This document shows positions 1 to 7,585 of a stretch of 64,000 nt of DNA, one piece after another. The stretch's first letter is position 1. Each line of letters starts with the position of its first letter. The stretch lies in contig JBKPAD010000005.1 in the NCBI GenBank assembly GCA_046726235.1, positions 1 through 64,000 of the forward strand, written 5' to 3'. Origin of the DNA: Nitricoxidireducens sp046726235. GTDB taxonomy: Bacteria; Pseudomonadota; Gammaproteobacteria; Burkholderiales; Rhodocyclaceae. The notes under the pieces are model-generated. The model ran no database searches, was not told the DNA's origin, and saw nothing but the letters and a program-made list of their open reading frames with translations. A program made the position numbers and the translations under genes.

Positions 1-2
1 AG

Positions 3-287
3 CGCTGGCCGCGCAACGAGCCGGCCGCCATCGGGCTGGCCAACGCCGAGCATGCCCGCGGCGACCTCGCCGCCGCCGCCGCCGCGCTGCGCGAGGCGCT
101 GGCGCTGCATCCGCGCTCGCCGGTGCTGCTCAACAACCTGGCGCAGACGCTCTCGGACCTCGGCCGCCACGCCGAAGCGCTGGCGCTGGCCGACGAAGCC
201 GCTGCGGCGCCGGGGCCATTCGCCGCGGCCATCGCCGAGACGCGCGCCGGCATCGCCGCCCGGCTGCAGGCGCCGGAAAACCGGTAG
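3..287 (+). CDS. C-terminal fragment of a TPR-containing protein
   Basis: The reading frame is open from the window edge, so the N-terminus is missing. The visible 94 residues contain a clear tetratricopeptide repeat pair (GDLAAAAAALREALALHP, then SPVLLNNLAQTLSDLGRHAEALALADEA). Tails like this occur at the end of PA2778-type C39-like cysteine peptidases and many TPR scaffold proteins; the catalytic part lies outside the window, so the exact family cannot be decided. It ends 85 bp before the next gene on the same strand. Confidence 0.6.
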   Translation, partial: RWPRNEPAAIGLANAEHARGDLAAAAAALREALALHPRSPVLLNNLAQTLSDLGRHAEALALADEAAAAPGPFAAAIAETRAGIAARLQAPENR

Positions 288-372
288 CGGCAATCAGCGG
301 AAGCCTGTATTTCTCGCCGCCGCTGCGCTCGCTAGATTGGTCCGGAGAACACCGGATCGCGAGGAGGCCCAA

Positions 373-660
373 ATGTATTCCGAGGTGAGGGACATGCTGC
401 ATCAGGCGAAGAGCGAGCACGAAGTGCAGGAGATCCTGCGCGGCCTCTGCCGCCAGCACGGCCAGGTCGTGCGCACCGACGTGCTCTGGGGCGTCGACGT
501 GCCGCGCCACGTGATGTGCATGGTCGAGATGTCGGACTTCGAGGCGGCGCATGCCGTCGCGCGCGATTGCGGCGCCATGGTCTACGGCATGACGCAGGTG
601 GTGTTCCGCTACGAGGCGCCGCCCGACTTCGACTACTCGACGCCGTCCCATGTCGTCTGA
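373..660 (+). CDS. small conserved-looking protein of unknown function (95 aa)
   Basis: A 95-residue acidic, soluble-looking protein beginning MYSEVRDMLHQAKSEHE. No signal peptide or membrane segment is visible. It has three scattered cysteines (CRQHG, CMVEM, CGAMV) and ends in an acidic, Tyr-rich segment. A strong ribosome binding site (GAGGAGG, 361-367) precedes the ATG and decides this start; the longer frame from further upstream overlaps the TPR gene in another frame and is unlikely. The stop overlaps the start of the next gene by 11 nt, suggesting translational coupling. I do not recognise the family. Confidence 0.65.
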   Translation: MYSEVRDMLHQAKSEHEVQEILRGLCRQHGQVVRTDVLWGVDVPRHVMCMVEMSDFEAAHAVARDCGAMVYGMTQVVFRYEAPPDFDYSTPSHVV

Positions 661-931
661 GGCCCCCTGCCGGCGCGAGTGGCTGGCGTTCTTCGCCATG
701 GTCGGGGCGACGCTGGCGGTGCTGGCGCTGCGCACGCCGGGCGCGCTGCGCGAGGCGAGCGAACTGGCCGCGTCGATCGAGCGCGACGGCCCGGCCGCGG
801 CCACCTGCAACCACGCGCTGCCGGGCAGCGGCGAACTCGCCGCGGCGTTGACGGCCATCGAAGCCTTGCAGGGACGCGACGCCGGGCTCGGCTGCGAGCC
901 GCCGAGCTACTTGCGCTTCGCCGCCTCGTAG
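650..931 (+). CDS. small membrane-anchored protein of unknown function (93 aa)
   Basis: The ATG lies inside the last codons of the upstream gene (overlap 650-660), an arrangement typical of coupled genes. Residues about 10-27 (WLAFFAMVGATLAVLAL) form one hydrophobic helix after a basic N-terminus, followed by an Ala/Glu-rich domain of about 60 residues with two cysteines. The 3' end overlaps the convergent M48 protease gene by 25 nt. It could be a chance frame, but the coupling and the membrane segment favour a real gene. No family is recognised. Confidence 0.45.
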   Translation: MSSEAPCRREWLAFFAMVGATLAVLALRTPGALREASELAASIERDGPAAATCNHALPGSGELAAALTAIEALQGRDAGLGCEPPSYLRFAAS

Positions 932-1722
932 AGCGGCTGCACCACCGGCAGCACCGACTGCACTTCGGCGACGCGCTTCTCGTCGGCCGGGTGGCTGCTG
1001 AGGAACTCCGGCGGCTTGCCGCCGCCGGCCTGCATCATCTTCTGCCACAGCGTGACGCCCGCGGCGGGATCGAAGCCGGCGCGCGCCGCCAGCTCGAGGC
1101 CGATGCGGTCGGCTTCCTTTTCGTCGGTGCGCGAGAAGCGCGTGGCGATCAGGGCGTCGTAGCCGAGGTTGGCGAGGCTCGAGGCGGTGCCGCCCCAGCC
1201 GAACACGGCGGCGCCGATGTCGATCGCCGCGTTGGCGGCGATCGCCTGCGACACCTGCTCGCGCGAATGCTCGCGCAGCGCGTGCGCGATCTCGTGGCCC
1301 ATGACCACCGCGATCTCGTTGTCGCGCAGGGCCAGCCGCTTGATCAGGCCCGAGTAGAAGACGATCTTGCCGCCCGGCATGCAGAAGGCGTTGAGGTCGT
1401 CGCTGCCGATGACGTTGACCTCCCAGTTCCAGCCCGGCGCGTCCTGGCGGAACACCGCCGTCTGCGGCTGGATGCGCGCCGCGATGCCGCGCACGCGCTG
1501 CACCAGGGCGGCGTCGTTGTTGAGCACGCCCTTGCTCGCGGCCTCGTTGCGCAGCTTGGTGTAGCTCTCGGCCGCCATCTGCTCGAGCTGCGCCGACGAC
1601 ACCAGCAGCAGCTGCGAACGCTCCGCGCCCACGGCGCCGCCCGTGGTGGTGGTCGTGCAGCCGCCGAGCGTGCCCAGCATCGGGGTGGCGAGGAGCGCGG
1701 CCGCGAGCCGCCGGAGGTTCAT
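907..1722 (-). CDS. M48 family zinc metalloprotease, lipoprotein
   Basis: A 271-residue protein with a lipoprotein signal ending in LGGC (Cys about 22), so it is probably tethered to the outer membrane on its periplasmic side. The M48 zinc motif HEIAH is at about residues 143-147, and the third ligand Glu lies in the later EKEADRIGLELAARAGFDP segment, which is the hallmark of the Ste24/HtpX/LoiP-type peptidase fold. Length suits the LoiP-like single-domain group rather than BepA, which carries TPRs. Family knowledge suggests outer-membrane protein quality control; the substrate is not inferable. Confidence 0.92.
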   Translation of the reverse strand: MNLRRLAAALLATPMLGTLGGCTTTTTGGAVGAERSQLLLVSSAQLEQMAAESYTKLRNEAASKGVLNNDAALVQRVRGIAARIQPQTAVFRQDAPGWNWEVNVIGSDDLNAFCMPGGKIVFYSGLIKRLALRDNEIAVVMGHEIAHALREHSREQVSQAIAANAAIDIGAAVFGWGGTASSLANLGYDALIATRFSRTDEKEADRIGLELAARAGFDPAAGVTLWQKMMQAGGGKPPEFLSSHPADEKRVAEVQSVLPVVQPLYEAAKRK

Positions 1723-1853
1723 GGTGGAATTCTAGGCGCGCGCCGGCTGCGCTCAGTGCGCCTGCAAACACAGGCGGTGCGGGGGCTTGCGGCACTTGCG
1801 CAGGGGCGCTTCCATAGGCAAGATGCGCACTTCGTAACTGTGCGGCACCTCAC

Positions 1854-2201
1854 ATGAAGCGAACTATTTTTTCGGCGGCGATCGTGGCCGCCACCCTCAC
1901 CGGTTGCGGCAGCGTCAAGGTCTGGCCCTTCGGCAGCGACGCGCCGCAGGAACGCTCGCGCGTGCCGGCGAATGCAGTGGAATACCAGTGTCCCGGCGGC
2001 AAGCGCTTCCATGTGCGCTGGCTCGACGGCAACAGCGCCGCCTGGCTGATCCTGCCCGACCGCGAAGTGCGGCTCGACCGCTCGGGCACGGCGACGCGCT
2101 ACAGCAACGGCATCACCAGCCTCGACATCGACGACGGCACGGCAACGCTGTCCGATCGCGCCGTGACGCTGTCGGGCTGCAAGACCGCCGCAGCGAACTG
2201 A
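1854..2201 (+). CDS. MliC-like lipoprotein (C-type lysozyme inhibitor fold)
   Basis: A 115-residue lipoprotein with lipobox LTGC (Cys about 18). The mature part (YQCPGGKRFHVRWLDGNS... REVRLDRSGTATRYSNG... VTLSGC) has the short beta-rich pattern of the MliC/PliC lysozyme-inhibitor family: an early Cys in a YxCxxG motif, a central RYSNG, and a C-terminal Cys that can pair with the first. Members sit in the outer membrane and protect peptidoglycan from C-type lysozyme. Assignment is by pattern, not alignment. The gene is convergent with the PEP-CTERM gene, with a hairpin between them. Confidence 0.7.
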   Translation: MKRTIFSAAIVAATLTGCGSVKVWPFGSDAPQERSRVPANAVEYQCPGGKRFHVRWLDGNSAAWLILPDREVRLDRSGTATRYSNGITSLDIDDGTATLSDRAVTLSGCKTAAAN

Positions 2202-2266
2202 GGGGCGATGCCCCGCCCCTCCTTCGCCTCCCGCACCAGAAAGCAGAACCACACGTGATACCGACC

Positions 2267-2290
2267 GCCGGCGCGCGACTGCGCGCCGGC
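2267..2290. terminator. perfect 10-bp stem hairpin between convergent genes
   Basis: GCCGGCGCGC, a GACT loop, then GCGCGCCGGC form a perfect stem between the MliC-like gene and the convergent PEP-CTERM gene. There is no run of Ts on either side, so intrinsic termination is plausible rather than certain. Confidence 0.45.
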
Positions 2291-2296
2291 AACCGT

Positions 2297-3019
2297 TCAG
2301 ACGCAGCGCGCCGTCATGCCGATGTCGGCATCAGGCTGCGCGCGGGTGCGCCGGCGTCCGATGACGCCGAGCATGCCGAGACCGGCCAGCATCATCGCGT
2401 AGGTTTCAGGCTCGGGAATCTCGGCAACGCCGACGACCCAGTTCGAGGGATTCGGCGTCATCTCGGGATTCGAGAACGGGGCCACGGAGATGATGCCGTA
2501 GGTCGGGCTCGGCTTGTTCGCCGCGGTGGCGAAAGTGTTGGTGAAGTCGGAGACCGTCGTTCCCATGATGGTCCACGTGCTGGTGTCCGTCACCGCGAAG
2601 TCCGACTGCGGGTCGGTGTAGAAGTTGACGATGATGTGCGCGTCGTCCGCCGTGTAGCCGGCATCCATGTTGTTCGGGTTGGTCTCGTAGGAGAACGTCT
2701 TGACCGCGGCGCCCGAGTCGTACTGGAAGTCGCCGGCAGCGATGGCGTCGCCCGAGTAGACGAAGTCGATGCGGGTGACGGCCGACGTGTTGTTCGGGTC
2801 GAGGCTGTAGCCGGGGTTGGCCTGGTCGGGATCGAGCGTGAACTGCACGCCGCCCGAAACGTCGGTGAGGGTCAGGGTCGCCAGCGACGGGTACGGCGGG
2901 GTTTGCGACTCGAGACCGGTGGCCGGCAAGTTGAACGTCCAGCTCGCCGTATCCGCAAGCGCCGGCAGAGTGAAGGCCGCGAAGAGCGCCGCGGCGACGG
3001 GTTTCACGCAGGATTTCAT
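2297..3019 (-). CDS. PEP-CTERM sorting domain-containing exported protein
   Basis: A 240-residue exported protein. The start at 3019 (MKSCVKPVAAALFAAFTLPALA, a Sec signal peptide) is preceded by GAGGA; the longer frame adds an unlikely basic leader. The C-terminus carries a complete PEP-CTERM tripartite signal: IPEPETYAMMLAGLGMLG followed by the basic RRRTR. Unusually, about 15 further residues follow the basic cluster. The middle is a beta-rich, Asn/Asp-rich domain of unknown function. Family knowledge: the tail is recognised by an exosortase (none encoded in this window) and the protein is probably released to the surface or extracellular matrix. Confidence 0.88.
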   Translation of the reverse strand: MKSCVKPVAAALFAAFTLPALADTASWTFNLPATGLESQTPPYPSLATLTLTDVSGGVQFTLDPDQANPGYSLDPNNTSAVTRIDFVYSGDAIAAGDFQYDSGAAVKTFSYETNPNNMDAGYTADDAHIIVNFYTDPQSDFAVTDTSTWTIMGTTVSDFTNTFATAANKPSPTYGIISVAPFSNPEMTPNPSNWVVGVAEIPEPETYAMMLAGLGMLGVIGRRRTRAQPDADIGMTARCV

Positions 3020-3147
3020 ATCAACGATCCTCACAAGAAGAATGAACGGGACTGGCTTCGACGAACGACGCGAGCCTCGATGACGCCCGTTCGTTCTGTA
3101 TCGCAAGTTACATATGCCCCGGTCGCGCTTCCGTTCGCTCGGGAACA

Positions 3148-5037
3148 ATGTCCCATGACAAACCGCCCGATCGGCGACCCTCTTCCCTCCCCACGAGAAC
3201 CATGAACAGACTGCTTGCAGGAAAGCGCCGGCGCCTTGCGGTGGCCGGCCTCGCCGTCGCCGCCGCCATCGCCGCCGCGACCCTCGCGCCCCGATTCTTC
3301 ACGCCCGCCGCGCCGCCGGCGCTGCACGCCACGCTGCTGGCGATGCGCGACGACCCGGCGCGCTGGACGAAGCACGAGGGCGACGCCTCGACGCTGATGC
3401 GCGACCTGCGCGGCAACGCCGTGGCCGGCGCCGCCATCTCCGGCGCCGGCATCCTCGTCAGCGCCACCGACGGCCGCGAGTACTTCGTCGCCGATCCGTC
3501 CGGACGCTTCGCCGGCCTGGTGGTCGACGGCTACCGCAGCGGCGGCGAGACCTTCCCCTTCGCCGCGCTCGACAAGGAAGGCGCGCGCGACTGGCGCGGC
3601 GACCTCGGCCTCGGGCTGACGCTGCTGCTGATCGGCTTCCTCGGCTTCCAGGCCTGGCGCAGTTCCGCCGGCCAGTTCCGCTTCTCGCGCCGCGATTCGC
3701 AGGTGACCTTCGCCGACGTGATCGGCGCGCGCGAAGCCAAGGGTGCGCTGCTCGACATCCAGGCCTACCTCAAGGACCCGCGCGGCTTCACCGCGCTCGG
3801 CGCGCGCCCGCCCAAGGGCGTACTGCTTTCCGGCCCGCCGGGTACCGGAAAGACGCAGCTCGCGCGCGCGCTCGCCGGCGAGTGCAGGGTCAACTTCATC
3901 CCCGCGACGGGCAGCGATTTCACGGCAATGTTCCTCGGCCTCGGCTCGATGCGCGTCAAGGCGCTGTTCCGCAAGGCGCGCAAAAACGCTCCGTGCATCG
4001 TCTTCCTCGACGAGGTCGACGGCATCGGCCGGCGCACCAACACCGAGAACGGCGGCCCGGCCGAAGCCGAGGGCAACCGCATCATCAACCAGATCCTGGC
4101 CGAGATCGACGGCTTCAGCCCGGCCTCGGGCGTGATCGTCATCGGCGCGACGAACTTCCCCGACGCCGTCGACCCGGCGCTGCTGCGCGAGGGGCGCTTC
4201 GACCGCAAGATCGCCGTCAAGCTGCCCGACGTCGCCGACCGCGAAGCGCTGTTCCGCCTCTACGCCGGCCGCGTGCGCAGCGGCGGCGAGATCGACTACG
4301 CCCAGCTCGCGCGCCTGACCACCGGCCTGGCGCCGGCCGCCATCGCCTACACCGTCAACCACGCGGCGCTGATCGCCGCGCGCACCGCCGAGCTGGAAGT
4401 GACCATGGCCCACCTGCTCGAAGCCGTCGAGGTCTGCCGCATGGGCGAGGTCAACGGCTCGGCCACGGCGCTGACCGAAGCCGAGCGCGAGCGCATCGCC
4501 GTGCACGAGGCCGGCCACGCGGTGATCGCCGAGATCCTCGGCGTCGGCCGCGTCGAGAAGGTGACCATCCTGCCGCGCGGGCAGGCGCTCGGCGTGACGC
4601 TGGTGACGCAGCAGGAAGACAAGGTGCTGCACCTGAAGTCCGAGCTCGAGAACCGCATCCAGATGCTGCTCGCCGGCCGCGCCGCGGAGCTGATCCACTA
4701 CAGCGACGCTTCCAGCGGCGCCGCCAGCGACCTCAAGGAAGCCTCGCGCATCGCCCTGTCGATGGTGGCGACGCTGGGCCTCGGCGACAAGGGCACGCTG
4801 TTCAGCATGGATGCGCTGTCGGCGCTCGGCATGAAGCCCGACACGGCGGCCGCCGTCGCCGAGGCCGAACTCGTACTGACGGCGCAGAACGACCGCTGCT
4901 TCGCGACGCTGGTGGAGTACGGCGAAGCGCTGAAGGAAGTGACCGCCGCCCTGTTGGCGCGCGAGACGATCGATGGCTGCGAGGTGACGGGGGCGGTGTC
5001 GGAGGTGCGTCTAAAAGCAACACCGGTCGCGGCTTAA
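3148..5037 (+). CDS. ftsH: FtsH-family membrane AAA+ zinc metalloprotease (paralogue)
   Basis: A 629-residue protein with FtsH architecture: N-terminal membrane helix (about 30-48), a short periplasmic domain, second helix (about 152-168), AAA+ domain with Walker A GPPGTGKT (229-236), pore loop MFLGLG (261-266), Walker B IVFLDEVD (284-291), second region of homology ending EGRFDRKI, and zinc-protease motif HEAGH (453-457). The Asp ligand region SGAASDLKEASRIA follows. It degrades membrane and regulatory proteins. The divergent pore loop (F-L-G instead of F-V-G) and isolated position suggest a paralogue rather than the housekeeping ftsH that normally follows rlmE. ATG 3202 is an alternative start; neither has a strong ribosome site. 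Confidence 0.9.
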   Translation: MSHDKPPDRRPSSLPTRTMNRLLAGKRRRLAVAGLAVAAAIAAATLAPRFFTPAAPPALHATLLAMRDDPARWTKHEGDASTLMRDLRGNAVAGAAISGAGILVSATDGREYFVADPSGRFAGLVVDGYRSGGETFPFAALDKEGARDWRGDLGLGLTLLLIGFLGFQAWRSSAGQFRFSRRDSQVTFADVIGAREAKGALLDIQAYLKDPRGFTALGARPPKGVLLSGPPGTGKTQLARALAGECRVNFIPATGSDFTAMFLGLGSMRVKALFRKARKNAPCIVFLDEVDGIGRRTNTENGGPAEAEGNRIINQILAEIDGFSPASGVIVIGATNFPDAVDPALLREGRFDRKIAVKLPDVADREALFRLYAGRVRSGGEIDYAQLARLTTGLAPAAIAYTVNHAALIAARTAELEVTMAHLLEAVEVCRMGEVNGSATALTEAERERIAVHEAGHAVIAEILGVGRVEKVTILPRGQALGVTLVTQQEDKVLHLKSELENRIQMLLAGRAAELIHYSDASSGAASDLKEASRIALSMVATLGLGDKGTLFSMDALSALGMKPDTAAAVAEAELVLTAQNDRCFATLVEYGEALKEVTAALLARETIDGCEVTGAVSEVRLKATPVAA

Positions 5038-5045
5038 CCTCCGAG

Positions 5046-5288
5046 CGCCAAGGACAGCGGGTATCCGCCTCCCTCCGTGTCCCCCGGACCGGGCTGGCGC
5101 CCGCTCCTCCTCCTTTACCTGCGGGAGGCGGACACCCGCCGTCCTTGCGGATACGCCTGTGGTGTTTCACCGAAAAAGAGGCACGGCGTCACCGCTCGGG
5201 ACGGTGGGGGGCTCTGCTGCGCGTAGGTAAAGAAGGAGGAGCGGGCGACAGCCCGATCCGGGTGACACGAAGCGCAGCAGAGCCCCCC
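5046..5288. repeat. nested inverted repeats between convergent genes
   Basis: Three inverted repeats fill this intergenic stretch. (1) 5046-5073 pairs with about 5124-5150, an imperfect stem of about 25 bp. (2) 5076-5120 pairs with 5225-5269, 41 of 45 positions complementary by hand count. (3) 5206-5222 (GGGGGGCTCTGCTGCGC) pairs perfectly with 5272-5288. Arms of repeat 3 enclose the right arm of repeat 2. The region separates the FtsH paralogue (+) from bacteriohemerythrin (-), so it could act as a bidirectional terminator, but it is far larger than a normal one. No ORF is supported here. Confidence 0.8.
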
Positions 5289-5326
5289 GGCGGCCCGAGC
5301 ACCCACGGCCGCAATACGAGCCGGCT

Positions 5327-5974
5327 TTAGGCAGCCTTAGCCGTACACGCCAGCCAATAGCGCGCCAACTCCGCATCATCCTTCTGCATGTGCCAGACGA
5401 ACCACGAGCCGAGGAATTTCTCGAGCTTGATGGCGACGGTGAGCGGGCTCGCCGCGACGAGGTCCGCCGTCTCGGCGAGGTAGCCGAGCATGCGTGCATG
5501 GATCGCGCGGTGCGGCGCCGCAGCGGGGAACGCCACCTCGTCCATCAGCTGCTCCTCGCTGGCGAAGTGGGCGCGCGTGTGCTCGGTCAACTCCTCGAGC
5601 GCGGTGAAGACCTGGTCGGCCGTGACGCTGCCGGTACGCGAAAGCAGGTAGAGGCGATTACCGAGTTCGATCAGCTGGCGATGCTGGTCGTCCATCTCTT
5701 CGACGCCGGTCAGGTAGTCGTCGTCCATCGGGAAGCGGTCGTCGAAGCGGCGTTCGACGGCGGGGAAATCGACCAGCTGGTGCACGATCTCCATCTCGGC
5801 GATGGCGATCGCCGGCACCAGCTTGCGGCCGGCGATGTCGACCTGGCGCCGGATCTCGTTCATGCGCGCGACCGCCATGCGGAGTTCCTCGAAGGTCTCG
5901 GCAGAGGTCGGCTGGTCGCTGCGGAACTCGGCCACCAGGCCGTCGAGGTCGGCAATGAATCGGGACAGCGGCAT
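5327..5974 (-). CDS. bacteriohemerythrin with N-terminal helical extension
   Basis: A 215-residue cytoplasmic protein. The C-terminal half is a hemerythrin domain with its diiron ligands in order: DDQH (His98), HTRAHFASEE (His132/136, Glu140), HRAIH (His155, His159) and WHMQKDD (His195, Asp199/200). It is therefore expected to bind O2 at a non-haem diiron site. About 85 residues of predicted helix precede the domain, more than in single-domain bacteriohemerythrins. The start at 5974 is chosen because GGAGA precedes it closely; in-frame ATGs at 6010 and 6037 are alternatives. It is divergent from the histidine kinase gene, sharing a 168-bp promoter region. Confidence 0.88.
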   Translation of the reverse strand: MPLSRFIADLDGLVAEFRSDQPTSAETFEELRMAVARMNEIRRQVDIAGRKLVPAIAIAEMEIVHQLVDFPAVERRFDDRFPMDDDYLTGVEEMDDQHRQLIELGNRLYLLSRTGSVTADQVFTALEELTEHTRAHFASEEQLMDEVAFPAAAPHRAIHARMLGYLAETADLVAASPLTVAIKLEKFLGSWFVWHMQKDDAELARYWLACTAKAA

Positions 5975-6044
5975 ATCGTCTCCGGAGAACAAGTGCGGCG
6001 ATTTTTCCATCGCCGCCGCGGCGTCGCTTTGCGCCATCGCAAAT

Positions 6045-6105
6045 TTGTGTTCGGCAACGAACAGAGCGCATGAGCATGACAACGGATGATCGCTACCGAA
6101 CACAA
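6045..6105. promoter_or_regulatory. 10-bp inverted repeat in divergent hemerythrin/kinase promoter region
   Basis: TTGTGTTCGG (6045-6054) and its exact reverse complement CCGAACACAA (6096-6105) are 41 bp apart. They lie between the divergent hemerythrin and histidine kinase genes. The arrangement could be paired sites for a regulator, such as the neighbouring LuxR-type response regulator, or mirrored promoter elements. Function is inferred from position only. Confidence 0.4.
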
Positions 6106-6142
6106 GGCCGCGCGGCGGCCCCGAAGAAGCGGAGGTCATGCG

Positions 6143-6853
6143 ATGTTGGAACAGGCTGGCTTGGCAATGGCGGTGGTTGCGGCGGGGGTGCTCGTCGCGA
6201 TCGCCGCCGTCGCCTGCCGTCGCGCGACGCGCCGCCATGTCGAGGACTGCGTTCGCCAGGCGGCCGTGCGCGAGCGCAGCCGCATTTCCCTCGACCTGCA
6301 CGACAGCACGATCCAGCCCTACCTCGGGCTGCGGCTCGGACTCGAGGCGCTGGCGCGCAAGCTCGACGCGCGCGATCCGCTGGCCGGCGACGTCGCCGAA
6401 CTCTGCCGCATGACCGAGGAGAGCATCGACGAGCTGCGCGGCTACGTGCGCGTGCTCGACGGCCGCGAGCAGCGCAACGCCGGGCTGCACGAAGGACTTC
6501 GGCGCCAGGCCGAACGCTTCGGGCGCTGCTACGGCATCGAGATCGCGACCCGCGTGCGCGCCGAGGTCGACATCGAGCCGCCGCTGGCCGACGAGGTGGT
6601 GCGCATGATCGGCGAGGGCCTCAGCAACGTCGGCCGCCACACCGCCTCGCATCAGGCGAGCGTCGAAGTCGAGGCGCGCGGCGGCGAGTTGCGCGCCGAG
6701 GTGGTGGACGAAGGCGCCGGCGGCCAGTGGCGCCGCTTCGAGCCCGTCTCGCTGCGGCGGCGCGCCGAGGCGCTGGGCGGCGGCGTCGCCGTGGCGCCGC
6801 GCGGCACCGGCAGCGCGGTGACCGTGACCATTCCGCTGGCGAGGCGCGCATGA
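6143..6853 (+). CDS. NarL-partner type sensor histidine kinase, minimal
   Basis: A 236-residue kinase with a single N-terminal membrane helix (about 5-25) and almost no periplasmic or sensory domain. The HisKA_3 dimerisation motif RISLDLHDSTIQPYLGL carries the phospho-acceptor His53. The HATPase region has the N-box-like GEGLSNVGRHTAS, a DEGAGG G1-like box and a C-terminal GTGSAVTVTIPL. The N-box is slightly atypical for the family. The start at 6143 follows GGAGG (6131-6135). It overlaps the response regulator gene by ATGA, so the two are translationally coupled partners. The signal is unknown; the adjacent hemerythrin hints at an oxygen link, which is inference. Confidence 0.87.
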   Translation: MLEQAGLAMAVVAAGVLVAIAAVACRRATRRHVEDCVRQAAVRERSRISLDLHDSTIQPYLGLRLGLEALARKLDARDPLAGDVAELCRMTEESIDELRGYVRVLDGREQRNAGLHEGLRRQAERFGRCYGIEIATRVRAEVDIEPPLADEVVRMIGEGLSNVGRHTASHQASVEVEARGGELRAEVVDEGAGGQWRRFEPVSLRRRAEALGGGVAVAPRGTGSAVTVTIPLARRA

Positions 6854-7575
6854 ACGACATCGCCACGCCCGCAACCGTCGGCGCGACCGCCGACACCATC
6901 GACGTCTTCCTGGTCGACGACCACAAGTGCGTGGTCTGGGGCCTGGAGCGCCTGATCGCCGGCGAACAGCCGCGCATGCGCGTCGCCGGCAAGGCGCACA
7001 ACCGGCGCGATGCGCTGGCCGGTGCCAAGGCGGCGCATCCCCACGTGATCCTGCTCGACCTCGACCTCGGCGGCGACAGCGGGCTCGACCTGCTGCCCGA
7101 ACTGGCGGGCGGCGACGCCGCGGTGATCGTGCTGACCGGCAGCCGCGACGGCAACGCGCTGGCGCGCGCGGTTTCGCTCGGGGCGCGCGGCATCGTCGCC
7201 AAGAACGAGCCGGCCGACATCCTGCTGCGTGCCATCGACCGCGTGCACCACGGCGAACTCTGGCTCGAGCGCTCGACCATGACGCGCATGCTCGATACCC
7301 TCAAGAACGGCCGCCGCGACGCCGACGCGGCACTCGACGCTCTGACGCCCAAGGAGCGTCGCATCGTCGCCGCCGTGGTCGAGCACCGCGGCGCCAACAG
7401 CCGCGACATCGCCGCGCGGCTGTTCATCAGCGACCATACGTTGCGCAACCACCTGACGACGATCTACCGCAAGCTCGACGTGCGCAACCGTGTCGAGCTG
7501 GTGATGCACGCGATCGAGCACGGCCTGGCGAGGCCCGACGCCGCGAGCGGCGCACGCGCCCCGCTCGCGCACTGA
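6850..7575 (+). CDS. LuxR/NarL-family response regulator
   Basis: 241 residues. The receiver domain begins after a short Thr/Ala-rich leader. It has the acidic pair in FLVDDH (Asp23, Asp24), phospho-acceptor Asp70 in VILLDLDLGG, a Thr in VLTGS and a Lys in IVAKNE, so it should be phosphorylatable. The C-terminal LuxR-type HTH runs LTPKERRIVAAVVEHRGANSRDIAARLFISDHTLRNHLTTIYRKLDVRNR (about 182-230), with recognition helix DHTLRNHL. It is coupled by a 4-nt overlap to the kinase and stops 10 nt before the convergent PEP-CTERM gene. Confidence 0.9.
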   Translation: MNDIATPATVGATADTIDVFLVDDHKCVVWGLERLIAGEQPRMRVAGKAHNRRDALAGAKAAHPHVILLDLDLGGDSGLDLLPELAGGDAAVIVLTGSRDGNALARAVSLGARGIVAKNEPADILLRAIDRVHHGELWLERSTMTRMLDTLKNGRRDADAALDALTPKERRIVAAVVEHRGANSRDIAARLFISDHTLRNHLTTIYRKLDVRNRVELVMHAIEHGLARPDAASGARAPLAH

Positions 7576-7585
7576 ACGGGCGACT

